From: Chamaea fasciata | Taxonomy: Eukaryota > Chordata > Aves > Passeriformes > Sylviidae | Direction: 5' to 3' | Length of the DNA stretch: 64,000 nucleotides | Assembly (NCBI GenBank): GCA_029207755.1 | Contig: JARCOQ010000005.1 | Coordinates: 49,813,563 to 49,877,562, forward strand | Part shown: in pieces, positions 50,171-62,766 of the stretch | How the letters are laid out: each line of letters starts with the position of its first letter | Numbering within the stretch: the first letter of the stretch is position 1 | The notes under the pieces: generated by a model | Database searches by the model: none | What the model was told of the DNA's origin: nothing | What the model saw: only the letters and a program-made list of their open reading frames with translations | Translations under genes and position numbers: made by a program

Positions 50171-53074
50171 GTCTTGAATGCTGCCAAGACAAAGCACACC
50201 CTGTGCTTTCTGGATGGAGCTCGAGCACCTCAGCAATGAGCCGAATGTTTAGGCTGCAGACACCGGGGCTTGCTATCCCTGCTTCTCCTTTGCCTCGGTG
50301 TATTTTACACAAGCAGGCAATGAACGCAACCAGGTGCCTACAACCAGAGCAGGCACGGCAACAGTTCAGCCACATCCAATTTAACCTCAGCGGAGAAGGA
50401 GAAGCGCCAAAGCAGCAGCGAGTACCGCAAAACCACCGCATCAGGGGGAACGCCAAACATGTCTTTGGTGATTTCTACTGCAGGGACACGGTCACACTTG
50501 TCTGTGCGGTGCAACCACCAAGGGTTTCTATCCTCCTCTCCCGAAAAAACGAGTGCTACGCTTTGGTTTTGCCCGGCACTGAGAGGCTGCGCTGGTAGCT
50601 TGCCGAGCTTCCCTAGCTCGCCGCAGTTCACGCGCCTTACGTAGATGACGCAGCAGAGGCTATTCAGGAAAGTTAGCGTAGGTTACGCAATCGACGTAAA
50701 TCGCCTCGGCTGCCCAAGTTCCCTGGCGGATCGGGATTGCTGGTGCCCAGGGCAACTGTTTTTTTTCCTAAGGTTCAAAGCAAGAAGCTAGAGGAGGAAG
50801 TTCTGCTAAAAAATCCAAACATCAGCGGAGCTGGCAGACTTAGACCAAAAGCAGAACAAGCTGAAAAGATGCTCGGTGTTCCAAGCTGCACACTTCGATT
50901 TTCAAGCAGAGAAAGAAGGACGAAAAAGAAAAAAATATTCTTAGCACCCTGATGAAACATTCACTACCAACTACAGATACTGGGAGGCTGAAAGTCAGAA
51001 GATGGCTTTAACATCCCTTTTCTTCACGGGCTTAACGGTCATTTTCTTGGACAAAACCTCATCTAAGCTTTAAGGCCTTAGCAGAAGTTTTACCATCTTT
51101 CCCATTCACTTTCTATACAATTTCTCTTAGTGGGCAATGAAGGAAATCAGTCCTATTTCATATCTGCCAATCATAGAATCACCTCTTTCTTCTAGAGAAA
51201 GAAAACCAAACCAAAACCAAACCAAACCAAAAAACCCCAACAAAACAACAACAACAAACCACAGAAGAAAGCAGACCAAAAAACCAAACCAACAGGTTTC
51301 TGAAACTTGCTTTGAAAGAGAAAAGCTGGATTCCAAGACTAACTGTGAAGCATCCTCCTTTGACTAGAAATGGGATTTCCCACCCCAGGACACAGCAGTG
51401 CCCAGGGTAGCCCCCAAACCCTGCAGAACCCAGCTCTGCTGAGGTGGGGAGCAGCTTTGGTCTCTTCTTCCAGGCAGCCTGGAGCAAGCACAAACAGCAG
51501 CAGACAAAGCTCACCCAAGCCCCTGGCTTCATGAGCTCCTAGGCAGAGCAACAGCAGTCATGAATATTTAATCCAAATATACTCTGTTGATTTATCAACG
51601 AGTCTTTTTGGCATGACTTGAAACCTACACAATTAAATATAGTAGAGAGGATGTAGAAAGGAGTGAAATTTCAGGTCCAGAATACCTTCCTTCGGTTTTG
51701 CTAGGGCTACGCAAGAAAACAGCCGCAGGAAGATAGAAGATGATCTATTAAATCAAGACCAACTTTTTTGGTGAACGTCTTGTACACAAGAAGAGAGTTT
51801 TAACGGGGATGCCTGCTCCTTGCAAAGCACCTACATTTTATTTTAGACAAGAAGGAATACGGAGGAGATACAGTCACATTCTACTTTTACTGCAGCTGAA
51901 TGAGCAGCGGTCTCAGTGTTCACTGAAGAATGAGAATTGGCATTGGTTTGAAACACTCAATGAAGATGTCAATGGCATTTGCTTTTCTAAAGAACTTCTT
52001 CTGCCCGTGTAAGATTTTTCTTTAAAGTGCATTTTAGGAAAAAGAAGAGTAATAATAATAATTAAAAAAACAAAAATCAGTAAGACCCCAAAATCCACGA
52101 GAAGTATTTTTGGAGCTGCCATCAACAATCCATAGCCTTAAGTCCAGCCACAGAACAGAAGCAGCTCCAGTGACTCAGCCACGTCACCTGAGTTCCAGTA
52201 GCCTCGAATGCACTGAAGGCATTGTGTCTTGCTTCATTGGGTACTATGTTGCACTGTACGGAAGTCTATCAAAGCCAACTGAATGAAATGAACAATTCTT
52301 TCTATTTCAAGAAGGAAAAGCACTTGACCAGGAAATACAGAAGAAGACTGGACAGAGATTGGTAAATAAGGCAAGACTGCAGCACCCCTTGCTAAAACAC
52401 CAAATGAACACCTGCAAAACACAGAAAAAAGTCTGCCTTCTTCTTTTATCGCCGCTAAAGTGGACAGTCTACCTGCTTCCTGGGTCCAAACATAGTTCAA
52501 ACTGCAAATTGTTCGTTTGTTTCAACTGCACGGTGAAGAATCCTCAGCAAACCATGCCCTGCTCCATTTATGATCAACGTATTCTTGTTCGGCTTCTTGG
52601 GAAAGTTTCCAAGGAGATTTTCATCATATTGGTCGTGATGAAATACTAAAGAAACCACCCAGGAATCGCATTTTCTAACTACAGAACTGCTCCTGACATC
52701 TGTAGCAAAATTTCATTTGCTTTTCTTTGTCCTCTAATGCACCCATTAATATTGGTCACTTAACCACACTGAGCTCTCTTAACTTGCACTTGCACTTTCG
52801 GTTTCTTTTTTTCCAGCTTGATGCTGCCTCAGAAACGATGTCTGTAGGAGCTGCACGTTAGACAGGCACGTCAGCTCTTCAGAAAGTGGAGGCTGTAAGG
52901 ATTAAAAGGGACTCTCTCAAGTGGAAGGCAGGATTCTGGCTTGCAGGGCTGCTGTCCATGCTCAGAAGGACAGCAGCAAGGTAACACTCAGCTGTTCTTA
53001 AGGTAAAATTCAAGCTTCCTGCCTTAGAAAGAAGGCTAAGTTTTTACCTCAGCTCTACCCTCTCCAAGTTCTAG

Positions 53075-53113
<39 letters not shown>

Positions 53114-53302
53114 TGGTGTCTTCACGCCCTCAAGCTTTTCTCCATCCTTTTTTTTTGACCCTAATTGCTCCTCCACTCGCCGTGATGCTTTTGGTTGCAT
53201 GAGATAGGGGCTGCCTGGGTCACAGGAGCAGCCCAGGGAAGCAGGAGGCACGGAAGGAAAAGCGGAGGGCAACAGGCAGAAGCCATTTCCAAAGCGCTTT
53301 CC
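50171..53302 (+). repeat. Repeat unit 17
   Basis: The poly(A) is 34 A at 53077-53110. A7/A886 haplotype. Private changes are G at 50922 and C at 52452. Confidence 0.97.
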
Positions 53303-56207
53303 GTCTTGAATGCTGCCAAGACAAAGCACACCCTGTGCTTTCTGGATGGAGCTCGAGCACCTCAGCAATGAGCCGAATGTTTAGGCTGCAGACACCGGGG
53401 CTTGCTATCCCTGCTTCTCCTTTGCCTCGGTGTATTTTACACAAGCAGGCAATGAACGCAACCAGGTGCCTACAACCAGAAGCAGGCACGGCAACAGTTC
53501 AGCCACATCCAATTTAACCTCAGCGGAGAAGGAGAAGCGCCAAAGCAGCAGCGAGTACCGCAAAACCACCGCATCAGGGGGAACGCCAAACATGTCTTTG
53601 GTGATTTCTACTGCAGGGACACGGTCACACTTGTCTGTGCGGTGCAACCACCAAGGGTTTCTATCCTCCTCTCCCGAAAAAACGAGTGCTACGCTTTGGT
53701 TTTGCCCGGCACTGAGAGGCTGCGCTGGTAGCTTGCCGAGCTTCCCTAGCTCGCCGCAGTTCACGCGCCTTACGTAGATGACGCAGCAGAGGCTATTCAG
53801 GAAAGTTAGCGTAGGTTACGCAATCGACGTAAATCGCCTCGGCTGCCCAAGTTCCCTGGCGGATCGGGATTGCTGGTGCCCAGGGCAACTGTTTTTTTTC
53901 CTAAGGTTCAAAGCAAGAAGCTAGAGGAGGAAGTTCTGCTAAAAAATCCAAACATCAGCGGAGCTGGCAGACTTAGACCAAAAGCAGAACAAGCTGAAAA
54001 GATGCTCGGTGTTCCAAGCTGCACACTTCGATTTTCAAGCAGAGAAAGAAGGACAAAAAAGAAAAAAATATTCTTAGCACCCTGATGAAACATTCACTAC
54101 CAACTACAGATACTGGGAGGCTGAAAGTCAGAAGATGGCTTTAACATCCCTTTTCTTCACGGGCTTAACGGTCATTTTCTTGGACAAAACCTCATCTAAG
54201 CTTTAAGGCCTTAGCAGAAGTTTTACCATCTTTCCCATTCACTTTCTATACAATTTCTCTTAGTGGGCAATGAAGGAAATCAGTCCTATTTCATATCTGC
54301 CAATCATAGAATCACCTCTTTCTTCTAGAGAAAGAAAACCAAACCAAAACCAAACCAAACCAAAAAACCCCAACAAAACAACAACAACAAACCACAGAAG
54401 AAAGCAGACCAAAAAACCAAACCAACAGGTTTCTGAAACTTGCTTTGAAAGAGAAAAGCTGGATTCCAAGACTAACTGTGAAGCATCCTCCTTTGACTAG
54501 AAATGGGATTTCCCACCCCAGGACACAGCAGTGCCCAGGGTAGCCCCCAAACCCTGCAGAACCCAGCTCTGCTGAGGTGGGGAGCAGCTTTGGTCTCTTC
54601 TTCCAGGCAGCCTGGAGCAAGCACAAACAGCAGCAGACAAAGCTCACCCAAGCCCCTGGCTTCATGAGCTCCTAGGCAGAGCAACAGCAGTCATGAATAT
54701 TTAATCCAAATATACTCTGTTGATTTATCAACGAGTCTTTTTGGCATGACTTGAAACCTACACAATTAAATATAGTAGAGAGGATGTAGAAAGGAGTGAA
54801 ATTTCAGGTCCAGAATACCTTCCTTCGGTTTTGCTAGGGCTACGCAAGAAAACAGCCGCAGGAAGATAGAAGATGATCTATTAAATCAAGACCAACTTTT
54901 TTGGTGAACGTCTTGTACACAAGAAGAGAGTTTTAACGGGGATGCCTGCTCCTTGCAAAGCACCTACATTTTATTTTAGACAAGAAGGAATACGGAGGAG
55001 ATACAGTCACATTCTACTTTTACTGCAGCTGAATGAGCAGCGGTCTCAGTGTTCACTGAAGAATGAGAATTGGCATTGGTTTGAAACACTCAATGAAGAT
55101 GTCAATGGCATTTGCTTTTCTAAAGAACTTCTTCTGCCCGTGTAAGATTTTTCTTTAAAGTGCATTTTAGGAAAAAGAAGAGTAATAATAATAATTAAAA
55201 AAACAAAAATCAGTAAGACCCCAAAATCCACGAGAAGTATTTTTGGAGCTGCCATCAACAATCCATAGCCTTAAGTCCAGCCACAGAACAGAAGCAGCTC
55301 CAGTGACTCAGCCACGTCACCTGAGTTCCAGTAGCCTCGAATGCACTGAAGGCATTGTGTCTTGCTTCATTGGGTACTATGTTGCACTGTACGGAAGTCT
55401 ATCAAAGCCAACTGAATGAAATGAACAATTCTTTCTATTTCAAGAAGGAAAAGCACTTGACCAGGAAATACAGAAGAAGACTGGACAGAGATTGGTAAAT
55501 AAGGCAAGACTGCAGCACCCCTTGCTAAAACACCAAATGAACACCTGCAAAACACAGAAAAAAGTCTGCCTTCTTCTTTTATCGTCGCTAAAGTGGACAG
55601 TCTACCTGCTTCCTGGGTCCAAACATAGTTCAAACTGCAAATTGTTCGTTTGTTTCAACTGCACGGTGAAGAATCCTCAGCAAACCATGCCCTGCTCCAT
55701 TTATGATCAACGTATTCTTGTTCGGCTTCTTGGGAAAGTTTCCAAGGAGATTTTCATCATATTGGTCGTGATGAAATACTAAAGAAACCACCCAGGAATC
55801 GCATTTTCTAACTACAGAACTGCTCCTGACATCTGTAGCAAAATTTCATTTGCTTTTCTTTGTCCTCTAATGCACCCATTAATATTGGTCACTTAACCAC
55901 ACTGAGCTCTCTTAACTTGCACTTGCACTTTCGGTTTCTTTTTTTCCAGCTTGATGCTGCCTCAGAAACGATGTCTGTAGGAGCTGCACGTTAGACAGGC
56001 ACGTCAGCTCTTCAGAAAGTGGAGGCTGTAAGGATTAAAAGGGACTCTCTCAAGTGGAAGGCAGGATTCTGGCTTGCAGGGCTGCTGTCCATGCTCAGAA
56101 GGACAGCAGCAAGGTAACACTCAGCTGTTCTTAAGGTAAAATTCAAGCTTCCTGCCTTAGAAAGAAGGCTAAGTTTTTACCTCAGCTCTACCCTCTCCAA
56201 GTTCTAG

Positions 56208-56247
<40 letters not shown>

Positions 56248-56436
56248 TGGTGTCTTCACGCCCTCAAGCTTTTCTCCATCCTTTTTTTTTGACCCTAATT
56301 GCTCCTCCACTCGCCGTGATGCTTTTGGTTGCATGAGATAGGGGCTGCCTGGGTCACAGGAGCAGCCCAGGGAAGCAGGAGGCACGGAAGGAAAAGCGGA
56401 GGGCAACAGGCAGAAGCCATTTCCAAAGCGCTTTCC
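53303..56436 (+). repeat. Repeat unit 18
   Basis: The poly(A) is 35 A at 56210-56244. It carries the single-A insertion at 53481 on the A7/A886 background. No private substitution was found. Confidence 0.97.
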
Positions 56437-59341
56437 GTCTTGAATGCTGCCAAGACAAAGCACACCCTGTGCTTTCTGGATGGAGCTCGAGCACCTCAGC
56501 AATGAGCCGAATGTTTAGGCTGCAGACACCGGGGCTTGCTATCCCTGCTTCTCCTTTGCCTCGGTGTATTTTACACAAGCAGGCAATGAACGCAACCAGG
56601 TGCCTACAACCAGAAGCAGGCACGGCAACAGTTCAGCCACATCCAATTTAACCTCAGCGGAGAAGGAGAAGCGCCAAAGCAGCAGCGAGTACCGCAAAAC
56701 CACCGCATCAGGGGGAACGCCAAACATGTCTTTGGTGATTTCTACTGCAGGGACACGGTCACACTTGTCTGTGCGGTGCAACCACCAAGGGTTTCTATCC
56801 TCCTCTCCCGAAAAAACGAGTGCTACGCTTTGGTTTTGCCCGGCACTGAGAGGCTGCGCTGGTAGCTTGCCGAGCTTCCCTAGCTCGCCGCAGTTCACGC
56901 GCCTTACGTAGATGACGCAGCAGAGGCTATTCAGGAAAGTTAGCGTAGGTTACGCAATCGACGTAAATCGCCTCGGCTGCCCAAGTTCCCTGGCGGATCG
57001 GGATTGCTGGTGCCCAGGGCAACTGTTTTTTTTCCTAAGGTTCAAAGCAAGAAGCTAGAGGAGGAAGTTCTGCTAAAAAATCCAAACATCAGCGGAGCTG
57101 GCAGACTTAGACCAAAAGCAGAACAAGCTGAAAAGATGCTCGGTGTTCCAAGCTGCACACTTCGATTTTCAAGCAGAGAAAGAAGGACAAAAAAGAAAAA
57201 AATATTCTTAGCACCCTGATGAAACATTCACTACCAACTACAGATACTGGGAGGCTGAAAGTCAGAAGATGGCTTTAACATCCCTTTTCTTCACGGGCTT
57301 AACGGTCATTTTCTTGGACAAAACCTCATCTAAGCTTTAAGGCCTTAGCAGAAGTTTTACCATCTTTCCCATTCACTTTCTATACAATTTCTCTTAGTGG
57401 GCAATGAAGGAAATCAGTCCTATTTCATATCTGCCAATCATAGAATCACCTCTTTCTTCTAGAGAAAGAAAACCAAACCAAAACCAAACCAAACCAAAAA
57501 ACCCCAACAAAACAACAACAACAAACCACAGAAGAAAGCAGACCAAAAAACCAAACCAACAGGTTTCTGAAACTTGCTTTGAAAGAGAAAAGCTGGATTC
57601 CAAGACTAACTGTGAAGCATCCTCCTTTGACTAGAAATGGGATTTCCCACCCCAGGACACAGCAGTGCCCAGGGTAGCCCCCAAACCCTGCAGAACCCAG
57701 CTCTGCTGAGGTGGGGAGCAGCTTTGGTCTCTTCTTCCAGGCAGCCTGGAGCAAGCACAAACAGCAGCAGACAAAGCTCACCCAAGCCCCTGGCTTCATG
57801 AGCTCCTAGGCAGAGCAACAGCAGTCATGAATATTTAATCCAAATATACTCTGTTGATTTATCAACGAGTCTTTTTGGCATGACTTGAAACCTACACAAT
57901 TAAATATAGTAGAGAGGATGTAGAAAGGAGTGAAATTTCAGGTCCAGAATACCTTCCTTCGGTTTTGCTAGGGCTACGCAAGAAAACAGCCGCAGGAAGA
58001 TAGAAGATGATCTATTAAATCAAGACCAACTTTTTTGGTGAACGTCTTGTACACAAGAAGAGAGTTTTAACGGGGATGCCTGCTCCTTGCAAAGCACCTA
58101 CATTTTATTTTAGACAAGAAGGAATACGGAGGAGATACAGTCACATTCTACTTTTACTGCAGCTGAATGAGCAGCGGTCTCAGTGTTCACTGAAGAATGA
58201 GAATTGGCATTGGTTTGAAACACTCAATGAAGATGTCAATGGCATTTGCTTTTCTAAAGAACTTCTTCTGCCCGTGTAAGATTTTTCTTTAAAGTGCATT
58301 TTAGGAAAAAGAAGAGTAATAATAATAATTAAAAAAACAAAAATCAGTAAGACCCCAAAATCCACGAGAAGTATTTTTGGAGCTGCCATCAACAATCCAT
58401 AGCCTTAAGTCCAGCCACAGAACAGAAGCAGCTCCAGTGACTCAGCCACGTCACCTGAGTTCCAGTAGCCTCGAATGCACTGAAGGCATTGTGTCTTGCT
58501 TCATTGGGTACTATGTTGCACTGTACGGAAGTCTATCAAAGCCAACTGAATGAAATGAACAATTCTTTCTATTTCAAGAAGGAAAAGCACTTGACCAGGA
58601 AATACAGAAGAAGACTGGACAGAGATTGGTAAATAAGGCAAGACTGCAGCACCCCTTGCTAAAACACCAAATGAACACCTGCAAAACACAGAAAAAAGTC
58701 TGCCTTCTTCTTTTATCGTCGCTAAAGTGGACAGTCTACCTGCTTCCTGGGTCCAAACATAGTTCAAACTGCAAATTGTTCGTTTGTTTCAACTGCACGG
58801 TGAAGAATCCTCAGCAAACCATGCCCTGCTCCATTTATGATCAACGTATTCTTGTTCGGCTTCTTGGGAAAGTTTCCAAGGAGATTTTCATCATATTGGT
58901 CGTGATGAAATACTAAAGAAACCACCCAGGAATCGCATTTTCTAACTACAGAACTGCTCCTGACATCTGTAGCAAAATTTCATTTGCTTTTCTTTGTCCT
59001 CTAATGCACCCATTAATATTGGTCACTTAACCACACTGAGCTCTCTTAACTTGCACTTGCACTTTCGGTTTCTTTTTTTCCAGCTTGATGCTGCCTCAGA
59101 AACGATGTCTGTAGGAGCTGCACGTTAGACAGGCACGTCAGCTCTTCAGAAAGTGGAGGCTGTAAGGATTAAAAGGGACTCTCTCAAGTGGAAGGCAGGA
59201 TTCTGGCTTGCAGGGCTGCTGTCCATGCTCAGAAGGACAGCAGCAAGGTAACACTCAGCTGTTCTTAAGGTAAAATTCAAGCTTCCTGCCTTAGAAAGAA
59301 GGCTAAGTTTTTACCTCAGCTCTACCCTCTCCAAGTTCTAG

Positions 59342-59384
<43 letters not shown>

Positions 59385-59599
59385 AAATAAAAGAAAAAAA
59401 AAAAAAAGAGTGGTGTCTTCACGCCCTCAAGCTTTTCTCCATCCTTTTTTTTTGACCCTAATTGCTCCTCCACTCGCCGTGATGCTTTTGGTTGCATGAG
59501 ATAGGGGCTGCCTGGGTCACAGGAGCAGCCCAGGGAAGCAGGAGGCACGGAAGGAAAAGCGGAGGGCAACAGGCAGAAGCCATTTCCAAAGCGCTTTCC
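56437..59599 (+). repeat. Repeat unit 19
   Basis: It carries the single-A insertion at 56615 on the A7/A886 background, as unit 18 does. Its compound poly(A) matches that of unit 20 instead. Confidence 0.97.
59344..59407 (+). repeat. Compound poly(A), unit 19 (64 nt)
   Basis: The structure is A39-G-A4-T-A4-G-A14. The G-A4-T-A4-G core is shared exactly with unit 20 and with no other unit. Confidence 0.85.
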
Positions 59600-62503
59600 G
59601 TCTTGAATGCTGCCAAGACAAAGCACACCCTGTGCTTTCTGGATGGAGCTCGAGCACCTCAGCAATGAGCCGAATGTTTAGGCTGCAGACACCGGGGCTT
59701 GCTATCCCTGCTTCTCCTTTGCCTCGGTGTATTTTACACAAGCAGGCAATGAACGCAACCAGGTGCCTACAACCAGAGCAGGCACGGCAACAGTTCAGCC
59801 ACATCCAATTTAACCTCAGCGGAGAAGGAGAAGCGCCAAAGCAGCAGCGAGTACCGCAAAACCACCGCATCAGGGGGAACGCCAAACATGTCTTTGGTGA
59901 TTTCTACTGCAGGGACACGGTCACACTTGTCTGTGCGGTGCAACCACCAAGGGTTTCTATCCTCCTCTCCCGAAAAAACGAGTGCTACGCTTTGGTTTTG
60001 CCCGGCACTGAGAGGCTGCGCTGGTAGCTTGCCGAGCTTCCCTAGCTCGCCGCAGTTCACGCGCCTTACGTAGATGACGCAGCAGAGGCTATTCAGGAAA
60101 GTTAGCGTAGGTTACGCAATCGACGTAAATCGCCTCGGCTGCCCAAGTTCCCTGGCGGATCGGGATTGCTGGTGCCCAGGGCAACTGTTTTTTTTCCTAA
60201 GGTTCAAAGCAAGAAGCTAGAGGAGGAAGTTCTGCTAAAAAATCCAAACATCAGCGGAGCTGGCAGACTTAGACCAAAAGCAGAACAAGCTGAAAAGATG
60301 CTCGGTGTTCCAAGCTGCACACTTCGATTTTCAAGCAGAGAAAGAAGGACAAAAAAGAAAAAAATATTCTTAGCACCCTGATGAAACATTCACTACCAAC
60401 TACAGATACTGGGAGGCTGAAAGTCAGAAGATGGCTTTAACATCCCTTTTCTTCACGGGCTTAACGGTCATTTTCTTGGACAAAACCTCATCTAAGCTTT
60501 AAGGCCTTAGCAGAAGTTTTACCATCTTTCCCATTCACTTTCTATACAATTTCTCTTAGTGGGCAATGAAGGAAATCAGTCCTATTTCATATCTGCCAAT
60601 CATAGAATCACCTCTTTCTTCTAGAGAAAGAAAACCAAACCAAAACCAAACCAAACCAAAAAACCCCAACAAAACAACAACAACAAACCACAGAAGAAAG
60701 CAGACCAAAAAACCAAACCAACAGGTTTCTGAAACTTGCTTTGAAAGAGAAAAGCTGGATTCCAAGACTAACTGTGAAGCATCCTCCTTTGACTAGAAAT
60801 GGGATTTCCCACCCCAGGACACAGCAGTGCCCAGGGTAGCCCCCAAACCCTGCAGAACCCAGCTCTGCTGAGGTGGGGAGCAGCTTTGGTCTCTTCTTCC
60901 AGGCAGCCTGGAGCAAGCACAAACAGCAGCAGACAAAGCTCACCCAAGCCCCTGGCTTCATGAGCTCCTAGGCAGAGCAACAGCAGTCATGAATATTTAA
61001 TCCAAATATACTCTGTTGATTTATCAACGAGTCTTTTTGGCATGACTTGAAACCTACACAATTAAATATAGTAGAGAGGATGTAGAAAGGAGTGAAATTT
61101 CAGGTCCAGAATACCTTCCTTCGGTTTTGCTAGGGCTACGCAAGAAAACAGCCGCAGGAAGATAGAAGATGATCTATTAAATCAAGACCAACTTTTTTGG
61201 TGAACGTCTTGTACACAAGAAGAGAGTTTTAACGGGGATGCCTGCTCCTTGCAAAGCACCTACATTTTATTTTAGACAAGAAGGAATACGGAGGAGATAC
61301 AGTCACATTCTACTTTTACTGCAGCTGAATGAGCAGCGGTCTCAGTGTTCACTGAAGAATGAGAATTGGCATTGGTTTGAAACACTCAATGAAGATGTCA
61401 ATGGCATTTGCTTTTCTAAAGAACTTCTTCTGCCCGTGTAAGATTTTTCTTTAAAGTGCATTTTAGGAAAAAGAAGAGTAATAATAATAATTAAAAAAAC
61501 AAAAATCAGTAAGACCCCAAAATCCACGAGAAGTATTTTTGGAGCTGCCATCAACAATCCATAGCCTTAAGTCCAGCCACAGAACAGAAGCAGCTCCAGT
61601 GACTCAGCCACGTCACCTGAGTTCCAGTAGCCTCGAATGCACTGAAGGCATTGTGTCTTGCTTCATTGGGTACTATGTTGCACTGTACGGAAGTCTATCA
61701 AAGCCAACTGAATGAAATGAACAATTCTTTCTATTTCAAGAAGGAAAAGCACTTGACCAGGAAATACAGAAGAAGACTGGACAGAGATTGGTAAATAAGG
61801 CAAGACTGCAGCACCCCTTGCTAAAACACCAAATGAACACCTGCAAAACACAGAAAAAAGTCTGCCTTCTTCTTTTATCGTCGCTAAAGTGGACAGTCTA
61901 CCTGCTTCCTGGGTCCAAACATAGTTCAAACTGCAAATTGTTCGTTTGTTTCAACTGCACGGTGAAGAATCCTCAGCAAACCATGCCCTGCTCCATTTAT
62001 GATCAACGTATTCTTGTTCGGCTTCTTGGGAAAGTTTCCAAGGAGATTTTCATCATATTGGTCGTGATGAAATACTAAAGAAACCACCCAGGAATCGCAT
62101 TTTCTAACTACAGAACTGCTCCTGACATCTGTAGCAAAATTTCATTTGCTTTTCTTTGTCCTCTAATGCACCCATTAATATTGGTCACTTAACCACACTG
62201 AGCTCTCTTAACTTGCACTTGCACTTTCGGTTTCTTTTTTTCCAGCTTGATGCTGCCTCAGAAACGATGTCTGTAGGAGCTGCACGTTAGACAGGCACGT
62301 CAGCTCTTCAGAAAGTGGAGGCTGTAAGGATTAAAAGGGACTCTCTCAAGTGGAAGGCAGGATTCTGGCTTGCAGGGCTGCTGTCCATGCTCAGAAGGAC
62401 AGCAGCAAGGTAACACTCAGCTGTTCTTAAGGTAAAATTCAAGCTTCCTGCCTTAGAAAGAAGGCTAAGTTTTTACCTCAGCTCTACCCTCTCCAAGTTC
62501 TAG

Positions 62504-62551
<48 letters not shown>

Positions 62552-62766
62552 AAATAAAAGAAAAAAAAAAAAAAGAGTGGTGTCTTCACGCCCTCAAGCT
62601 TTTCTCCATCCTTTTTTTTTGACCCTAATTGCTCCTCCACTCGCCGTGATGCTTTTGGTTGCATGAGATAGGGGCTGCCTGGGTCACAGGAGCAGCCCAG
62701 GGAAGCAGGAGGCACGGAAGGAAAAGCGGAGGGCAACAGGCAGAAGCCATTTCCAAAGCGCTTTCC
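59600..62766 (+). repeat. Repeat unit 20, the longest copy
   Basis: It is the longest unit owing to its 69-base compound poly(A). A7/A886 haplotype, without the single-A insertion of units 18 and 19. No private substitution was found. Confidence 0.97.
62506..62574 (+). repeat. Compound poly(A), unit 20 (69 nt)
   Basis: The structure is A44-G-A4-T-A4-G-A14, identical to unit 19 except for five more A in the first block. This is consistent with duplication of a unit followed by slippage. Confidence 0.85.
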
